From assembly GCF_008704205.1 (NCBI RefSeq), contig NZ_VXLC01000027.1, forward strand, positions 124,001 to 188,000: a stretch of 64,000 nt of DNA, written 5' to 3'. The notes under the pieces were generated by a model, which was not told where the DNA came from, searched no databases, and was given only the letters and a program-made list of their open reading frames with translations. Shown here piece by piece: positions 50,994 through 61,033 of this stretch (position 1 is the stretch's first letter; each line of letters begins with the position of its first letter). The position numbers and the translations under genes are program-made. This DNA comes from Nocardia colli. Lineage in GTDB: Bacteria > Actinomycetota > Actinomycetes > Mycobacteriales > Mycobacteriaceae.

Positions 50994-51338
50994 TTACTTC
51001 GAGCCGGACTTGAATTTCTGCATCGCGGCCAATCCGGCGACGGACAGGTCGGGCCACGGCGGGCGGCGGAACAGCGTGAGGGTCGCGATCACCGCCGCCG
51101 CCAGTCCGATGAACTCGGCGAGCAGACCCAAGCGCGTGCTGTCGACCGCCGCCTCCCAGGACACCTTTCCGTCGTGGATGACGAAGATGCCCAGGGGTGA
51201 CGGCCGGAACGGGCCGCCGCCGACCCGGGTGACGGTGATGACCGTGGAACCGTCGGCGGTTTCGTAGGGTTCGCCGAACACCTGGGTGCCTCCGCCGCCG
51301 GGCTCGAGCCGCCGCACGGACCTACCGATGATCGTCAT
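50994..51338 (-). CDS. GerW/YtfJ-like small protein with one membrane helix
   Basis: A 114-residue protein from ATG 51338 (MTIIGRSVRRLEPGGGG), with GAGTGGGG upstream. The sequence QVFGEPYETADGSTVITVTR, then SPLGIFVIHDGKVSWEAAVD, has the pattern of the spore-germination GerW (YtfJ) family, whose role outside spore formers is unknown. A membrane helix (LLAEFIGLAAAVIATLTLF) follows, then a basic tail. Family assignment is from pattern memory and should be treated as moderate. Confidence 0.55.
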   Translation of the reverse strand: MTIIGRSVRRLEPGGGGTQVFGEPYETADGSTVITVTRVGGGPFRPSPLGIFVIHDGKVSWEAAVDSTRLGLLAEFIGLAAAVIATLTLFRRPPWPDLSVAGLAAMQKFKSGSK

Positions 51339-51401
51339 CTTCCCCACTCTCGCCGTGACCCTGTAACCGCTGGCCACCACCGTACCGCCAGTGTCTCGAA
51401 T

Positions 51402-51446
51402 GGGACATCCGAGCGGCGAAACCCGAGGTGCGCCACGGGATGTCCC
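51402..51446 (-). terminator. hairpin downstream of the aspartyl-tRNA synthetase gene
   Basis: GGGACATCC at 51402-51410 pairs exactly with GGATGTCCC at 51438-51446; the loop can form a second short GGCG/CGCC stem. The structure starts 10 bases after the stop of the minus-strand gene at 51456. No U-tract. Confidence 0.5.
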
Positions 51447-51455
51447 GGTCGAGGT

Positions 51456-52748
51456 TCAGGGGCGGAGGCGATGCAGGTCGCGCGGGAACAGGGTCGCCTG
51501 GCGGATGTTGTCGGCCTCGATCAGCCGGCTGACCCACCGTTCCAAGCCGATGGCGAAGCCGCCGTGCGGGGGCATGCCGTGCCGCATGGCTTCGAGGTAG
51601 GGGCCGTATTCGGCGGGGTCTTCGCCGCGCGCCGCCAGTGCTTCGAGGTAGTCGGCGTGGTTGTGCAGCCGCTGACCGCCGGTGACCAGTTCGAGCCCGC
51701 GGAAGAGCAGGTCGAAGGAGTTGGTCCAGCGCGGGTCGCTCGGCTGCGGGTGGGTGTAGAAGGGGCGTTTGACCGCCGGATATCCCTCTACCGCAAGGAA
51801 ATCCGAGTCGAACCGCGACTTCGCCCACTGGCCGAGGAAGCGTTCGTGCTCGGGCGCGAGGTCCGGCTCGGTCGGCGCCGCGCCCACCAGTTCGAGGGCT
51901 TCGCGGAAGTGGATCACCGGGATCTGCTCGGGCACGAACGGCAGCTCGGCGCCCACGGTTCGCACTGCGGCCCCGGCCTTTTCGGCGATCGTGTCGACCA
52001 TCGCGGCGAGCACGTCACGCAGCCGGGCGAGTACGTCGCGATGGTCGCGGATGAAACCGAATTCGACGTCGAGCGAGACGTATTCGGCGAGGTGCCGGGC
52101 GGTGTCGTGCGGTTCGGCGCGAAAGACCGGGCCGACCTCGTAGACCCGTTCGAAGACGCCGGTGAGCATCTGCTTGTACAGCTGCGGGGACTGCGCGAGA
52201 TAGGCCGTCGAGCCGAAGTAGTCCAGCGCGAACACGTTTGCGCCGGACTCGGTCGATTGGCCGACGATCTTCGGCGTCGTCACCTCGGTGAATCCGGCGC
52301 CGTCGAGGTGACGACGGAAGCCGGACATCGAGGCGGCGGCGATCTGCCACACCGCCTGCCGGGTGGGGTGGCGCCAGCTGATCGCGGCATGATCGAGCGC
52401 GGTCGGCAGGGTGAGGCCGAGGCCGGGCCGCCACAGCTCGACCGGCGGCGGCTCGGCGGGCGCGCTGAGCGGATGCACCGCCGGGTCGACGATCTCGATT
52501 CCGCCGGGCGCCTTGGCGTTTTCCAGCGCCGTCCCGGTCACCCGGACCACCGTTTCCTCCGGCAGTCCCGAAACCTGTTCGCGGACTTGCGGATCGGTCA
52601 CCACCACCTGCGCGAACCCGGAACGGTCGCGCAGCACGACGAATGTGACGTGCGCGAGTTGCCTGCGCCGGTGTATCCATCCCTCGATGGTCACCGGTCC
52701 GCTCCGTGGTCTGGTGGTCGGCAGGGCCGAGCAAAGCATGCGTGGCAT
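51456..52748 (-). CDS. aspS: aspartyl-tRNA synthetase, archaeal-type (aspartate--tRNA(Asn) ligase-like)
   Basis: A 430-residue class IIb synthetase. ATG 52748 has a very strong AGGAGGTG six bases upstream. The N-terminal OB-fold reads VTIEGWIHRRRQLAHVTFVV, then LRDRSGFAQVVVT. Class II motif 2 is PVFRAEPHDTARHLAEYVSL, then DVEFGF; motif 3 is GGFAIGLERWVSRL. At about 430 residues and without the GAD insertion it belongs to the archaeal/eukaryal type, not the 590-residue bacterial AspRS that is normally essential. Such enzymes often charge both tRNA-Asp and tRNA-Asn. It is preceded by a T-box leader. It could be a stress- or resistance-linked second copy. Confidence 0.87.
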   Translation of the reverse strand: MPRMLCSALPTTRPRSGPVTIEGWIHRRRQLAHVTFVVLRDRSGFAQVVVTDPQVREQVSGLPEETVVRVTGTALENAKAPGGIEIVDPAVHPLSAPAEPPPVELWRPGLGLTLPTALDHAAISWRHPTRQAVWQIAAASMSGFRRHLDGAGFTEVTTPKIVGQSTESGANVFALDYFGSTAYLAQSPQLYKQMLTGVFERVYEVGPVFRAEPHDTARHLAEYVSLDVEFGFIRDHRDVLARLRDVLAAMVDTIAEKAGAAVRTVGAELPFVPEQIPVIHFREALELVGAAPTEPDLAPEHERFLGQWAKSRFDSDFLAVEGYPAVKRPFYTHPQPSDPRWTNSFDLLFRGLELVTGGQRLHNHADYLEALAARGEDPAEYGPYLEAMRHGMPPHGGFAIGLERWVSRLIEADNIRQATLFPRDLHRLRP

Positions 52749-52928
52749 CGGTTTCACCTCCTGGTCGCTATCCCCGGGAGGTGTGGGCGATCGGGTCCGT
52801 CGCGGTGCCACCACACCTTCGCAGCGTGCTGCTCGCTGCCTCTGGCTGGTCGAATTTCGTAGTCGGTGACCGGCCGACGCGGCTCGGAGTTCGTCACGCT
52901 CGTCAGCGCCGCGGCACCGAGCTTAGCC
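52749..52928 (-). ncRNA. T-box riboswitch leader of the aspartyl-tRNA synthetase gene
   Basis: Read on the minus strand, all expected helices pair. Stem I: GCTCGG/CCGAGC (52922-52917, 52887-52882) enclosing hairpin CGCT-GACG-AGCG and an internal loop TGACGAACT that offers GAC or AAC as specifier. Stem II: GGCCGGT/ACCAGCC (52875-52869, 52850-52844). Stem III: GCAGCG/CGCTGC (52839-52834, 52826-52821). Antisequestrator: GGTGTGG, bulge TGGCACC, GCGA-loop-TCGC, CCACACC (52817-52780). The bulge is the T-box core (TGGNACC). CACCTCC (52783-52777) also pairs with GGAGGTG of the Shine-Dalgarno (52761-52755), a translational sequestrator as in actinobacterial ileS T-boxes. Confidence 0.85.
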
Positions 52929-52962
52929 GTTCCGATCGCCGACGCCAGCGATTAACCGCGGA

Positions 52963-53700
52963 CTAGCCGATGTCGGCGGCGCCACGCGACGACGTCATCC
53001 CGGTGACGTGACCGTTCGCGTTGAACGCGACGACGACCTGAACGCCGGGACTGGTCATGCGCAGCTTCGAGGCGTCCTGGTTGAACCGCGGATCCAGTCC
53101 GCGCTGCATGGCATAGCTGTGCAGCACGCGCCGGTGGTCGGCCAGGCCGAGCTCGAGCGCCCAATCGAACACGCGCCGGACCCGGGCCAGATCCGGGGCG
53201 GGCAGCGTGAGCTCGGGATGCTCGATCAGCACCGCGAGCCGGGTGCCGCCACCGACATCGCAGCTGTACCAGGTCCAACTGCCGGACACCGCCTTGGCCA
53301 GCTCACCCATCAACCAGGTGACCCGGCTCGGCTCGGTCGGCGATCCGGGCAGCTGCGCGAACGGCACCTCGGCCAGGTGCAACGCCGAAATCCCGTGTCG
53401 CAGCCCGTAATCGCGCACCGACCGGGCCAGCTCGGTCAGCTCCGGCGGATACCAGTCATTGTTCGCCCAACTCCACAGCCAACTGCGCGGCCCCGGCGCC
53501 GCCGTGCCCAGCACGTGAAACCGCGTGCACACCAACGGATGATCGCCGGAGAACTCGAACCGCGGCGGTTCATAACCGACCTGCCACCGATGCTCGCCGA
53601 GGACCTGGACACAGTGATCCTGATGTTCGAAAGACATTAGTGCGGCATCATCGAGTAACTGTTCGAGCGTTGGTGATTCATGGTCGAGATAAGCGGTCAC
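52963..53700 (-). CDS. DUF6882-type hypothetical protein
   Basis: About 245 residues from GTG 53700 (VTAYLDHESPTLEQLL); AGGA lies nine bases upstream. Characteristic text is ALMSFEHQDHCVQVLGEHRW, SWLWSWANNDWYPPELTELA, and WYSCDVGGGTRLAVLIEHPE. The WxWxWAN segment is what I recall from DUF6882 proteins, cytosolic proteins of unknown role. There is no signal peptide. The gene lies upstream of the T-box leader on the same strand but is separated from the synthetase by that leader. Confidence 0.6.
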   Translation of the reverse strand: MTAYLDHESPTLEQLLDDAALMSFEHQDHCVQVLGEHRWQVGYEPPRFEFSGDHPLVCTRFHVLGTAAPGPRSWLWSWANNDWYPPELTELARSVRDYGLRHGISALHLAEVPFAQLPGSPTEPSRVTWLMGELAKAVSGSWTWYSCDVGGGTRLAVLIEHPELTLPAPDLARVRRVFDWALELGLADHRRVLHSYAMQRGLDPRFNQDASKLRMTSPGVQVVVAFNANGHVTGMTSSRGAADIG

Positions 53701-53855
53701 GACCGTCGATCCTGTCTTACCGAGCGACGCTGTGCATCCCCATAGAATTAAGGTCCATCGAGTTCTCGCCGCACGGGTAGCGCAAATCGCCCGGCGAATT
53801 CGAATACATATGCCGTGCGCTGGGCAACTCCGCCGCGACATGGCACGATCGGGAC

Positions 53856-54305
53856 ATGACCAGCAGTTCTGCCGACGCGTCGCATTTGCGCGACCTCGCG
53901 CGGCTGCGCCGGGTCCGCGACCGGATCGACCGGGAGTATGCGCAACCGCTCGACGTCGAGGCTCTGGCCCGCGACGCGCACATGTCGGCGGGTCACCTCA
54001 GCAGGCAGTTCAAGCTCGCCTACGGCGAGGCGCCCTACAGCTACCTCATGACGCGGCGCATCGAGCGCGCGATGGCGTTGCTGCGCCGCGGCGATCTGAG
54101 CGTCACCGAGGTCTGTATCGCGGTCGGCTGCTCGTCGCTGGGCACGTTTAGCACCCGCTTCACCGAGCTGGTCGGCGTGCCGCCGAGCGCCTACAAACGC
54201 GACGCGGCGGAGGCGACCGCGGGCATGCCGTCCTGCGTGGCCAAACAGGTCACCAGACCGATCAGGAATCGAGAAGCGCAGGTGGCCGCCTCGGAATTAG
54301 CCTGA
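53856..54305 (+). CDS. short AraC-family regulator (DNA-binding domain only)
   Basis: A 149-residue protein consisting almost entirely of the double HTH of AraC proteins: RVRDRIDREYAQPLDVEALA, MSAGHLSRQFKLAYGEAPYS, and VTEVCIAVGCSSLGTFSTRF followed by TELVGVPPSAYK. It lacks the usual ligand domain. It lies five bases before a VOC gene and is followed by a UvrA-like gene, an order I know from actinobacterial drug-response cassettes. Confidence 0.88.
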   Translation: MTSSSADASHLRDLARLRRVRDRIDREYAQPLDVEALARDAHMSAGHLSRQFKLAYGEAPYSYLMTRRIERAMALLRRGDLSVTEVCIAVGCSSLGTFSTRFTELVGVPPSAYKRDAAEATAGMPSCVAKQVTRPIRNREAQVAASELA

Positions 54306-54310
54306 TCAGC

Positions 54311-54721
54311 ATGAACATCACCATTCACGCGAGCTTCCTCCCGCAGAACGACCCGGACGCGGCCATCGCGTTCTACCGCGACGTCCTCGGCTTCGAGGTC
54401 CGCAACGACGTCGGCTACAACGGGCTGCGCTGGATCACCGTCGGCCCGGTCGACCAGCCCGGCACCTCCATCGTCCTGTTCCCGCCCGAGGCCACCCCCG
54501 GCCTCACCGAGGAGGAGCGCCGCACCGTCGAGGAGATGATGGCCAAGGGCACCTACGGCAGCATCGTGCTGGCAACCAAGGATCTCGACGGGGCCTTCGA
54601 GCGGTTGCAGGCCGGCGACGCCGAGGTGGTCCAGGAACCGACCGACCAGCCGTACGGCGTGCGCGACTGCGCGTTCCGCGACCCGGCCGGCAACATGGTC
54701 CGAATCCAGCAGCAGAGCTGA
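54311..54721 (+). CDS. VOC family protein (glyoxalase/bleomycin-resistance type)
   Basis: A 136-residue single VOC protein: NITIHASFLPQNDPDAAIAF, YRDVLGFEVRNDVGYNGLRW, then TYGSIVLATKDLDGAFERLQ and CAFRDPAGNMVRIQQQS. The two beta-alpha-beta modules make a ligand or metal pocket. Being in one operon with a short AraC regulator and an UvrA-like ATPase suggests a role in drug or electrophile resistance. Specific activity unknown. Confidence 0.85.
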   Translation: MNITIHASFLPQNDPDAAIAFYRDVLGFEVRNDVGYNGLRWITVGPVDQPGTSIVLFPPEATPGLTEEERRTVEEMMAKGTYGSIVLATKDLDGAFERLQAGDAEVVQEPTDQPYGVRDCAFRDPAGNMVRIQQQS

Positions 54722-54819
54722 GCCGGTCACCGCCGCGCCGAACACACCGTGGTGGACGGAAAAGCTCTCGACGAGCGGTAGCTGACCGATAGCCTCCGAA
54801 CTGGAAAGGAACCGACATC

Positions 54820-54967
54820 ATGGCTTGGAGCAAGCGAAACCGAGACCGCGATCTGGCTGTTCTACCTGCCGCTGCCGCCGCTGTTCTTGCTGATGGGTAC
54901 CGGTTTGTACATGTACGTCCAGCCGTACCGCGCCAAGCGGCGCAACATTCGCCCGAACCTCGCCTAG
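54820..54967 (+). pseudogene. small membrane protein gene with a one-base frameshift
   Basis: ATG 54820 has GGAAAGGA upstream and encodes MAWSKRN before the frame degenerates. From 54842 the +1 frame reads ETAIWLFYLPLPPLFLLMGT, then GLYMYVQPYRAKRRNIRPNL and ends at TAG 54967, with almost every codon ending in G or C. Removal of one C in AACCGAG would join them into a 48-residue single-pass membrane protein with a basic tail. Either a true mutation or a sequence error. Confidence 0.5.
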
Positions 54968-54998
54968 CGGCACCGATCACCGGTTAGATGGAGACACG

Positions 54999-57419
<2,421 letters not shown>

Positions 57420-57424
57420 CCGAA

Positions 57425-57487
57425 CGATCACCGGGAACCGGTGTCGGCCTCGGTCGAGATGCCGATTACACCAGTTCCCGGTGATCG
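57425..57487. terminator. strong hairpin between the convergent UvrA-like and MaoC genes
   Basis: CGATCACCGGGAAC at 57425-57438 pairs exactly with GTTCCCGGTGATCG at 57474-57487; after one mismatch GGTGT/ACACC extends the stem to about 20 bp with a 23-base loop. Between two convergent genes it is most simply a bidirectional terminator. Confidence 0.65.
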
Positions 57488-57533
57488 CTTGTCCAGCAGT
57501 GTATTTCGGTGCGCGTTGCCTGACGGACGGGTG

Positions 57534-58565
57534 TCAGGCCAGGCGGACGCTGGCGGTGGCGAGGCCGAAAACCTTGCGGCCCGCCGACTTTGCCACGATG
57601 ACGACGACGGCGCTTCTGGTCTCCGGGTCCAGCGACTTGATCCGGCCGCTGAATTCCACACTGCCGGACGAGCGCGCGTCGATGACGGTGTAGTTGGAGA
57701 GCCGGACGCCGTACCTGGTCACGGCGCCGGGGTCGCCGAGCCAGCCGGTGACGAAGCCGGCGCCGAGGCCCATGGTGAGCATGCCGTGCGCGATCACGTC
57801 GGGGAGGCCGGTGAGCGACGCGACGTCGTCGTGCCAGTGGATCGGGTTGGCATCGCCGGCCACGCCGGCATAGTTCACCAGGTCGCCCCGCGTGAGTTGG
57901 GTTACCCGCGTGGGGAGTTCGTCGCCGACGGCGAGATCCTCGAAGCGGATAGCGGTGCGCGGTACTCGCTTCAGGGAGACCTCGGACAGGGTCGGATCGA
58001 TCACCGAGGCCGGCTTCGATTCGACCGGTTGCTCGGCGAACGTTGCCCGGGAAGGTATTTCGATGCCGTGCATGACCACGCGCTCGATCGCGTCGCCGAT
58101 TCCCGCGGCGACGTCGGCGCCGGTGACGCCCGCGACGGTCGTGTGCATGACCTGCACGACCGCGCCGGTCTGGTCGGTGAAGGTGTTCTTGATGGTGAGC
58201 AGGTCATTGCCCGCCACCCGGCGGACCGAGGCGAGTTCGACGTCGCTGATCAGCCGGTCGCCGGTGACCACCGGCTGGTACATCTCGAAAACCTGGTCGG
58301 TCTGGACGAATACGTCGTAACCGGTGATGACGGACTCGAAGAGCTTGCGGTTGGCCAGCATCGCGGGGATCGAGACGAAGGTGGCCGGCGCGACCAGACC
58401 CGCGTAGCCGAGCTCGTCGGCCGCGTCCTCGCTCCAGTGCACCGGATGGAAATCCTGTACCGCGCGGGCGTATTCGCGGATCTTCTCCCGGCCGACCTCG
58501 TAATAGTCGTCGGCACGGTAGTGATGGCCGACCAGGGCGGCCACATCGAACGTTGCTTCCATCAA
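57534..58565 (-). CDS. MaoC-family hydratase with two hot-dog domains
   Basis: A 343-residue protein. The N-terminal half (VGREKIREYARAVQDFHPVH, then WSEDAADELGYAGLVAPATF) is the FAS1-type dehydratase domain found in actinobacterial HadA/HadC-like proteins. The C-terminal half (RGDLVNYAGVAGDANPIHWH, DVASLTGLPDVIAHGMLTMG) is a MaoC domain with the catalytic Asp-x5-His. Two-domain MaoC enzymes dehydrate or hydrate acyl thioesters, in fatty acid or steroid breakdown. The first domain probably supplies structure only. Confidence 0.87.
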   Translation of the reverse strand: MMEATFDVAALVGHHYRADDYYEVGREKIREYARAVQDFHPVHWSEDAADELGYAGLVAPATFVSIPAMLANRKLFESVITGYDVFVQTDQVFEMYQPVVTGDRLISDVELASVRRVAGNDLLTIKNTFTDQTGAVVQVMHTTVAGVTGADVAAGIGDAIERVVMHGIEIPSRATFAEQPVESKPASVIDPTLSEVSLKRVPRTAIRFEDLAVGDELPTRVTQLTRGDLVNYAGVAGDANPIHWHDDVASLTGLPDVIAHGMLTMGLGAGFVTGWLGDPGAVTRYGVRLSNYTVIDARSSGSVEFSGRIKSLDPETRSAVVVIVAKSAGRKVFGLATASVRLA

Positions 58566-58605
58566 GCCGCTCCTCGCGTTGGATTCCCCGGCATCGTAAT
58601 CGGCG

Positions 58606-59631
58606 TCACTCGGCGGCGCGGCGGCGGACGGTGCGCTCGAGGATGCCGAGGGTGGCCTTGAGGGCGGACTCGGGGACCACCGGGAAAGTGAGACGCTTGC
58701 GCCACTTTTCGTCGACCTCGGACCAGTCGTAATAGGAGGTGACCAGGGTGCCGCCCTCGGCCGGCTCCAGTCGGTAGCCGTAGATATGGCGGACCGGCGG
58801 GCGGATCTGGCCCTCGACGGTCCAGGCGATCTCCTGGTTCGCGGTGAACTCGGTGATGACGACCTCGACGTCGTACTTGCCGAGAGGGAAGTCGCCCAAG
58901 GCTTCTCGGTCCATGTGGACCAGGAAGCGGTCGCCGGTCTGGGTGACCGGTTTGCCTTCCGCGTCGAGGAGCATGCCCGAGGCGTCGATCTCCACGTGGC
59001 CGTTCGGGTCGGTCAGGACCGCGAAGATCGCGTCGGGGGACGCGGGGATGAGGCGGGAGACCTCGACCCGATCGGTGTCCGGCGCTGAAACCTCGCCCGC
59101 CGGAAGCGTTTCCGCCGTGGCGATCAGCACCGCGCGGCCGAGGATGTGGCCGGACATGGTGAAGCCGAGGACGGCCGGGGTGGCCTCGGCGGGGACGCCG
59201 ATGGAGTCGACGTCGAGGGCGTGCACCACGACGAAGTAGCGGTGCTTGCCGTGCCCGGCCGGCGGGGCCGCGCCCAGAAAGCGTTCTGTGCGTGCGTCAT
59301 TGAGGATCTGGTAGGCGCCGTCGGGCAGGCCCGATCCGGTGTCGTCCCCGGCGCCCGCGGGCAATTCCGTGACGGTGGCGGGGATGTCGGCGACCGCCCA
59401 GTGCCAGAACCCGGACCCGGTGGGGGCATCGGGGTCGTAGACGGTGACGGCGTAGCTCTTCGTGCCCTCCGGGGCGCCGCTCCAGGACAGGTGCGGGGAG
59501 AGGTCCTTGCCGCCGGGGACGCCGGCGGAGTACTGCTCGGGTGACCAGGCGCCGCCGTCGGTGACGGTGTTGCTGGTAACTGTGAAGGTGGCCGCCTCGG
59601 GTAGGCGAGCGAAGGGGTTGTTGGCGCTCAT
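58606..59631 (-). CDS. fusion of YbhB/YbcL (PEBP, Raf-kinase-inhibitor-like) and SRPBCC domains
   Basis: A 341-residue protein. Residues 1-175 form a bacterial PEBP: HLSWSGAPEGTKSYAVTVYD, PDAPTGSGFWHWAVADIPAT and GKHRYFVVVHALDVDSIGVP, the ligand-site motifs of YbhB. Residues 185-341 are an SRPBCC domain: VEVSRLIPASPDAIFAVLTD, YGYRLEPAEGGTLVTSYYDW and GILERTVRRRAAE. Both domains bind small ligands; the fusion is uncommon in my experience. It is divergent from a GntR gene with shared dyads, so it probably belongs to that regulator's target set. Confidence 0.8.
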   Translation of the reverse strand: MSANNPFARLPEAATFTVTSNTVTDGGAWSPEQYSAGVPGGKDLSPHLSWSGAPEGTKSYAVTVYDPDAPTGSGFWHWAVADIPATVTELPAGAGDDTGSGLPDGAYQILNDARTERFLGAAPPAGHGKHRYFVVVHALDVDSIGVPAEATPAVLGFTMSGHILGRAVLIATAETLPAGEVSAPDTDRVEVSRLIPASPDAIFAVLTDPNGHVEIDASGMLLDAEGKPVTQTGDRFLVHMDREALGDFPLGKYDVEVVITEFTANQEIAWTVEGQIRPPVRHIYGYRLEPAEGGTLVTSYYDWSEVDEKWRKRLTFPVVPESALKATLGILERTVRRRAAE

Positions 59632-59676
59632 CGCGTCGTTCCTTTCGGGCCGTGCGTGGAGATCGGCGGTGTGGCC

Positions 59677-59720
59677 GCCAGATCGACAATAGCACTAATA
59701 ATCGATTATCTGCCAGATCG
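59677..59720. promoter_or_regulatory. operator region between the PEBP-SRPBCC and GntR genes
   Basis: ATAATCGATTAT at 59698-59709 is a perfect 12-bp palindrome, and GCCAGATCG occurs as a direct repeat at 59677-59685 and 59712-59720 on either side of it. The region is AT-rich and lies between the two divergent start codons (59631 and 59735). Confidence 0.55.
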
Positions 59721-59734
59721 TCTATACTCGGCTC

Positions 59735-60424
59735 ATGACCCGGACGGCTGATGCCTCGACCTCGTCGGGGAAACAGATGCTCAGCGAGCAGATCTACCTG
59801 CACCTGCGGGACGCGATCATGCGTGGGGAGTACGCGCCCGGCGCCGCGCTCAAACCCCAGGACCTCGCCAAGGAACAGGGCGTGAGTCTCGCCGTCGTGC
59901 GGGAGGCGCTGGTGCGGGTGGTCGGTGACGGTCTCGCCGACCGGCTGCACAACCGCGGCTTCGCCGTTCCCGCCTTCTCCGATCGCCGGTGGCAGGAGAT
60001 CGCGGAGGCGCGGCGGACCATCGAGCCGGCGATGCTGCGGATGTCCATCGAGCGCGGCGACATCGAGTGGGAGGCTCGCGTGCGCGCCGCGCATCATCGT
60101 CTGGCTCGCACACCGCCGTTCGTGCCGGGCGAAGGGGAGTTCTACACCGACGAATGGGCCGAAGCGCACCGGGTCTTCCATCGCACGCTGTTGGAAGCCT
60201 GCGGGAATCCGTTCCTGCTGGAGACTTTCGACCGGATGTGGACCGCGAGCGAGCTGGCTCGGCGCTGGTCCGGGCAGCGCAATCCCGACCGGGACGGAGC
60301 AGTGGAACACCGCAGGCTGGAGGCGACAGCGTTGGCCCGCGACGCCGCCGCCGCCGCCGACACGCTGATCCACCACCTCACCCTGACCGCCGCCGGACTG
60401 TCGCACCCCGCGCCGCAAGCCTGA
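59735..60424 (+). CDS. GntR family regulator with FCD domain
   Basis: A 229-residue protein. The N-terminal winged helix reads SEQIYLHLRDAIMRGEYAPG, AALKPQDLAKEQGVSLAVVR, then EALVRVVGDGL. The C-terminal helical FCD ligand domain contains EARRTIEPAMLRMSIERGD and HRVFHRTLLEACGNPFLLET, with the metal-ligand histidines. It probably represses itself and the divergent PEBP-SRPBCC gene through the dyads between them; effector unknown. Confidence 0.88.
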   Translation: MTRTADASTSSGKQMLSEQIYLHLRDAIMRGEYAPGAALKPQDLAKEQGVSLAVVREALVRVVGDGLADRLHNRGFAVPAFSDRRWQEIAEARRTIEPAMLRMSIERGDIEWEARVRAAHHRLARTPPFVPGEGEFYTDEWAEAHRVFHRTLLEACGNPFLLETFDRMWTASELARRWSGQRNPDRDGAVEHRRLEATALARDAAAAADTLIHHLTLTAAGLSHPAPQA

Positions 60425-60437
60425 CCGTGCGCGGCCG

Positions 60438-60461
60438 GCCCGATTCGATCGGGAATCGGGC
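60438..60461. terminator. bidirectional terminator hairpin
   Basis: GCCCGATTC and GAATCGGGC form a perfect 9-bp stem with a 6-base loop between the convergent GntR and DUF397 genes, 14 bases after the GntR stop and 23 after the DUF397 stop on the other strand. Confidence 0.65.
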
Positions 60462-60483
60462 TCGACGGTTGACTGAGGGGGAG

Positions 60484-60690
60484 TTACGGGCGGTCGAAGG
60501 CGCCGTCGGCTACTCGTGTGGTGAAGGCGTCCCAGGCTTCGGGGGCGAACACCAGGGCCGGTCCGGTGGGGTTCTTCGAGTCCCGGACACCGACCGCGCC
60601 ACCTTCGATGAAGGCCACCTCCACGCAATCCTTGGAGGCACCACTGCGACGGCTCTTGAACCACTGCGCGCCGGACAGGTCTACGTTCAC
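60484..60690 (-). CDS. DUF397 domain protein
   Basis: A 68-residue protein from GTG 60690, with AAGGAG seven bases upstream (an ATG two codons earlier is too close to it). FKSRRSGASKDCVEVAF then VGVRDSKNPTGPALVF and PEAWDAFTTRV is the whole DUF397 domain. These proteins normally lie beside an XRE-type regulator and form a toxin-antitoxin-like or signalling pair in actinomycetes. Here no XRE gene is found on either side. Confidence 0.85.
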   Translation of the reverse strand: MNVDLSGAQWFKSRRSGASKDCVEVAFIEGGAVGVRDSKNPTGPALVFAPEAWDAFTTRVADGAFDRP

Positions 60691-61033
60691 GGGCATACTC
60701 CTTTGTGATCCTCAGAATGAGAGCGCGGCTGCTGCCGCGTCCACGATAGCCACACACCATCAAGCCGAGCCACGATACGACCCGATCCCACTCCGGCGCT
60801 ACCCTCGATTCCCGCCCAGCGCAATCCGATGGTGATCCCGTTCCGATCGCATTGATGCCCGCTTTGCGAGCTTTACGAATAACGTCGGCCGCCCTGCCTA
60901 CCTGCTGCCATTCAAGAGGTTTCGCAATTCTGCCGCCAATTGCGGGCGGCGCCGCGTCCAGCGCGCTCCGCATTTCGCCGTGCGCAATATGCCGAGAATC
61001 GGGTGCCCGGCAGAAACCTGGTGCGTGCGAATG
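60691..61033. other. intergenic region upstream of DUF397
   Basis: About 343 bases between the esterase 3' end and the DUF397 start. A short stretch on the minus strand around 60850-60970 has an open frame (ending with text such as RAADVIRKARKAG) but without good codon bias or a start signal. I see no XRE regulator remnant in it. Confidence 0.4.
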
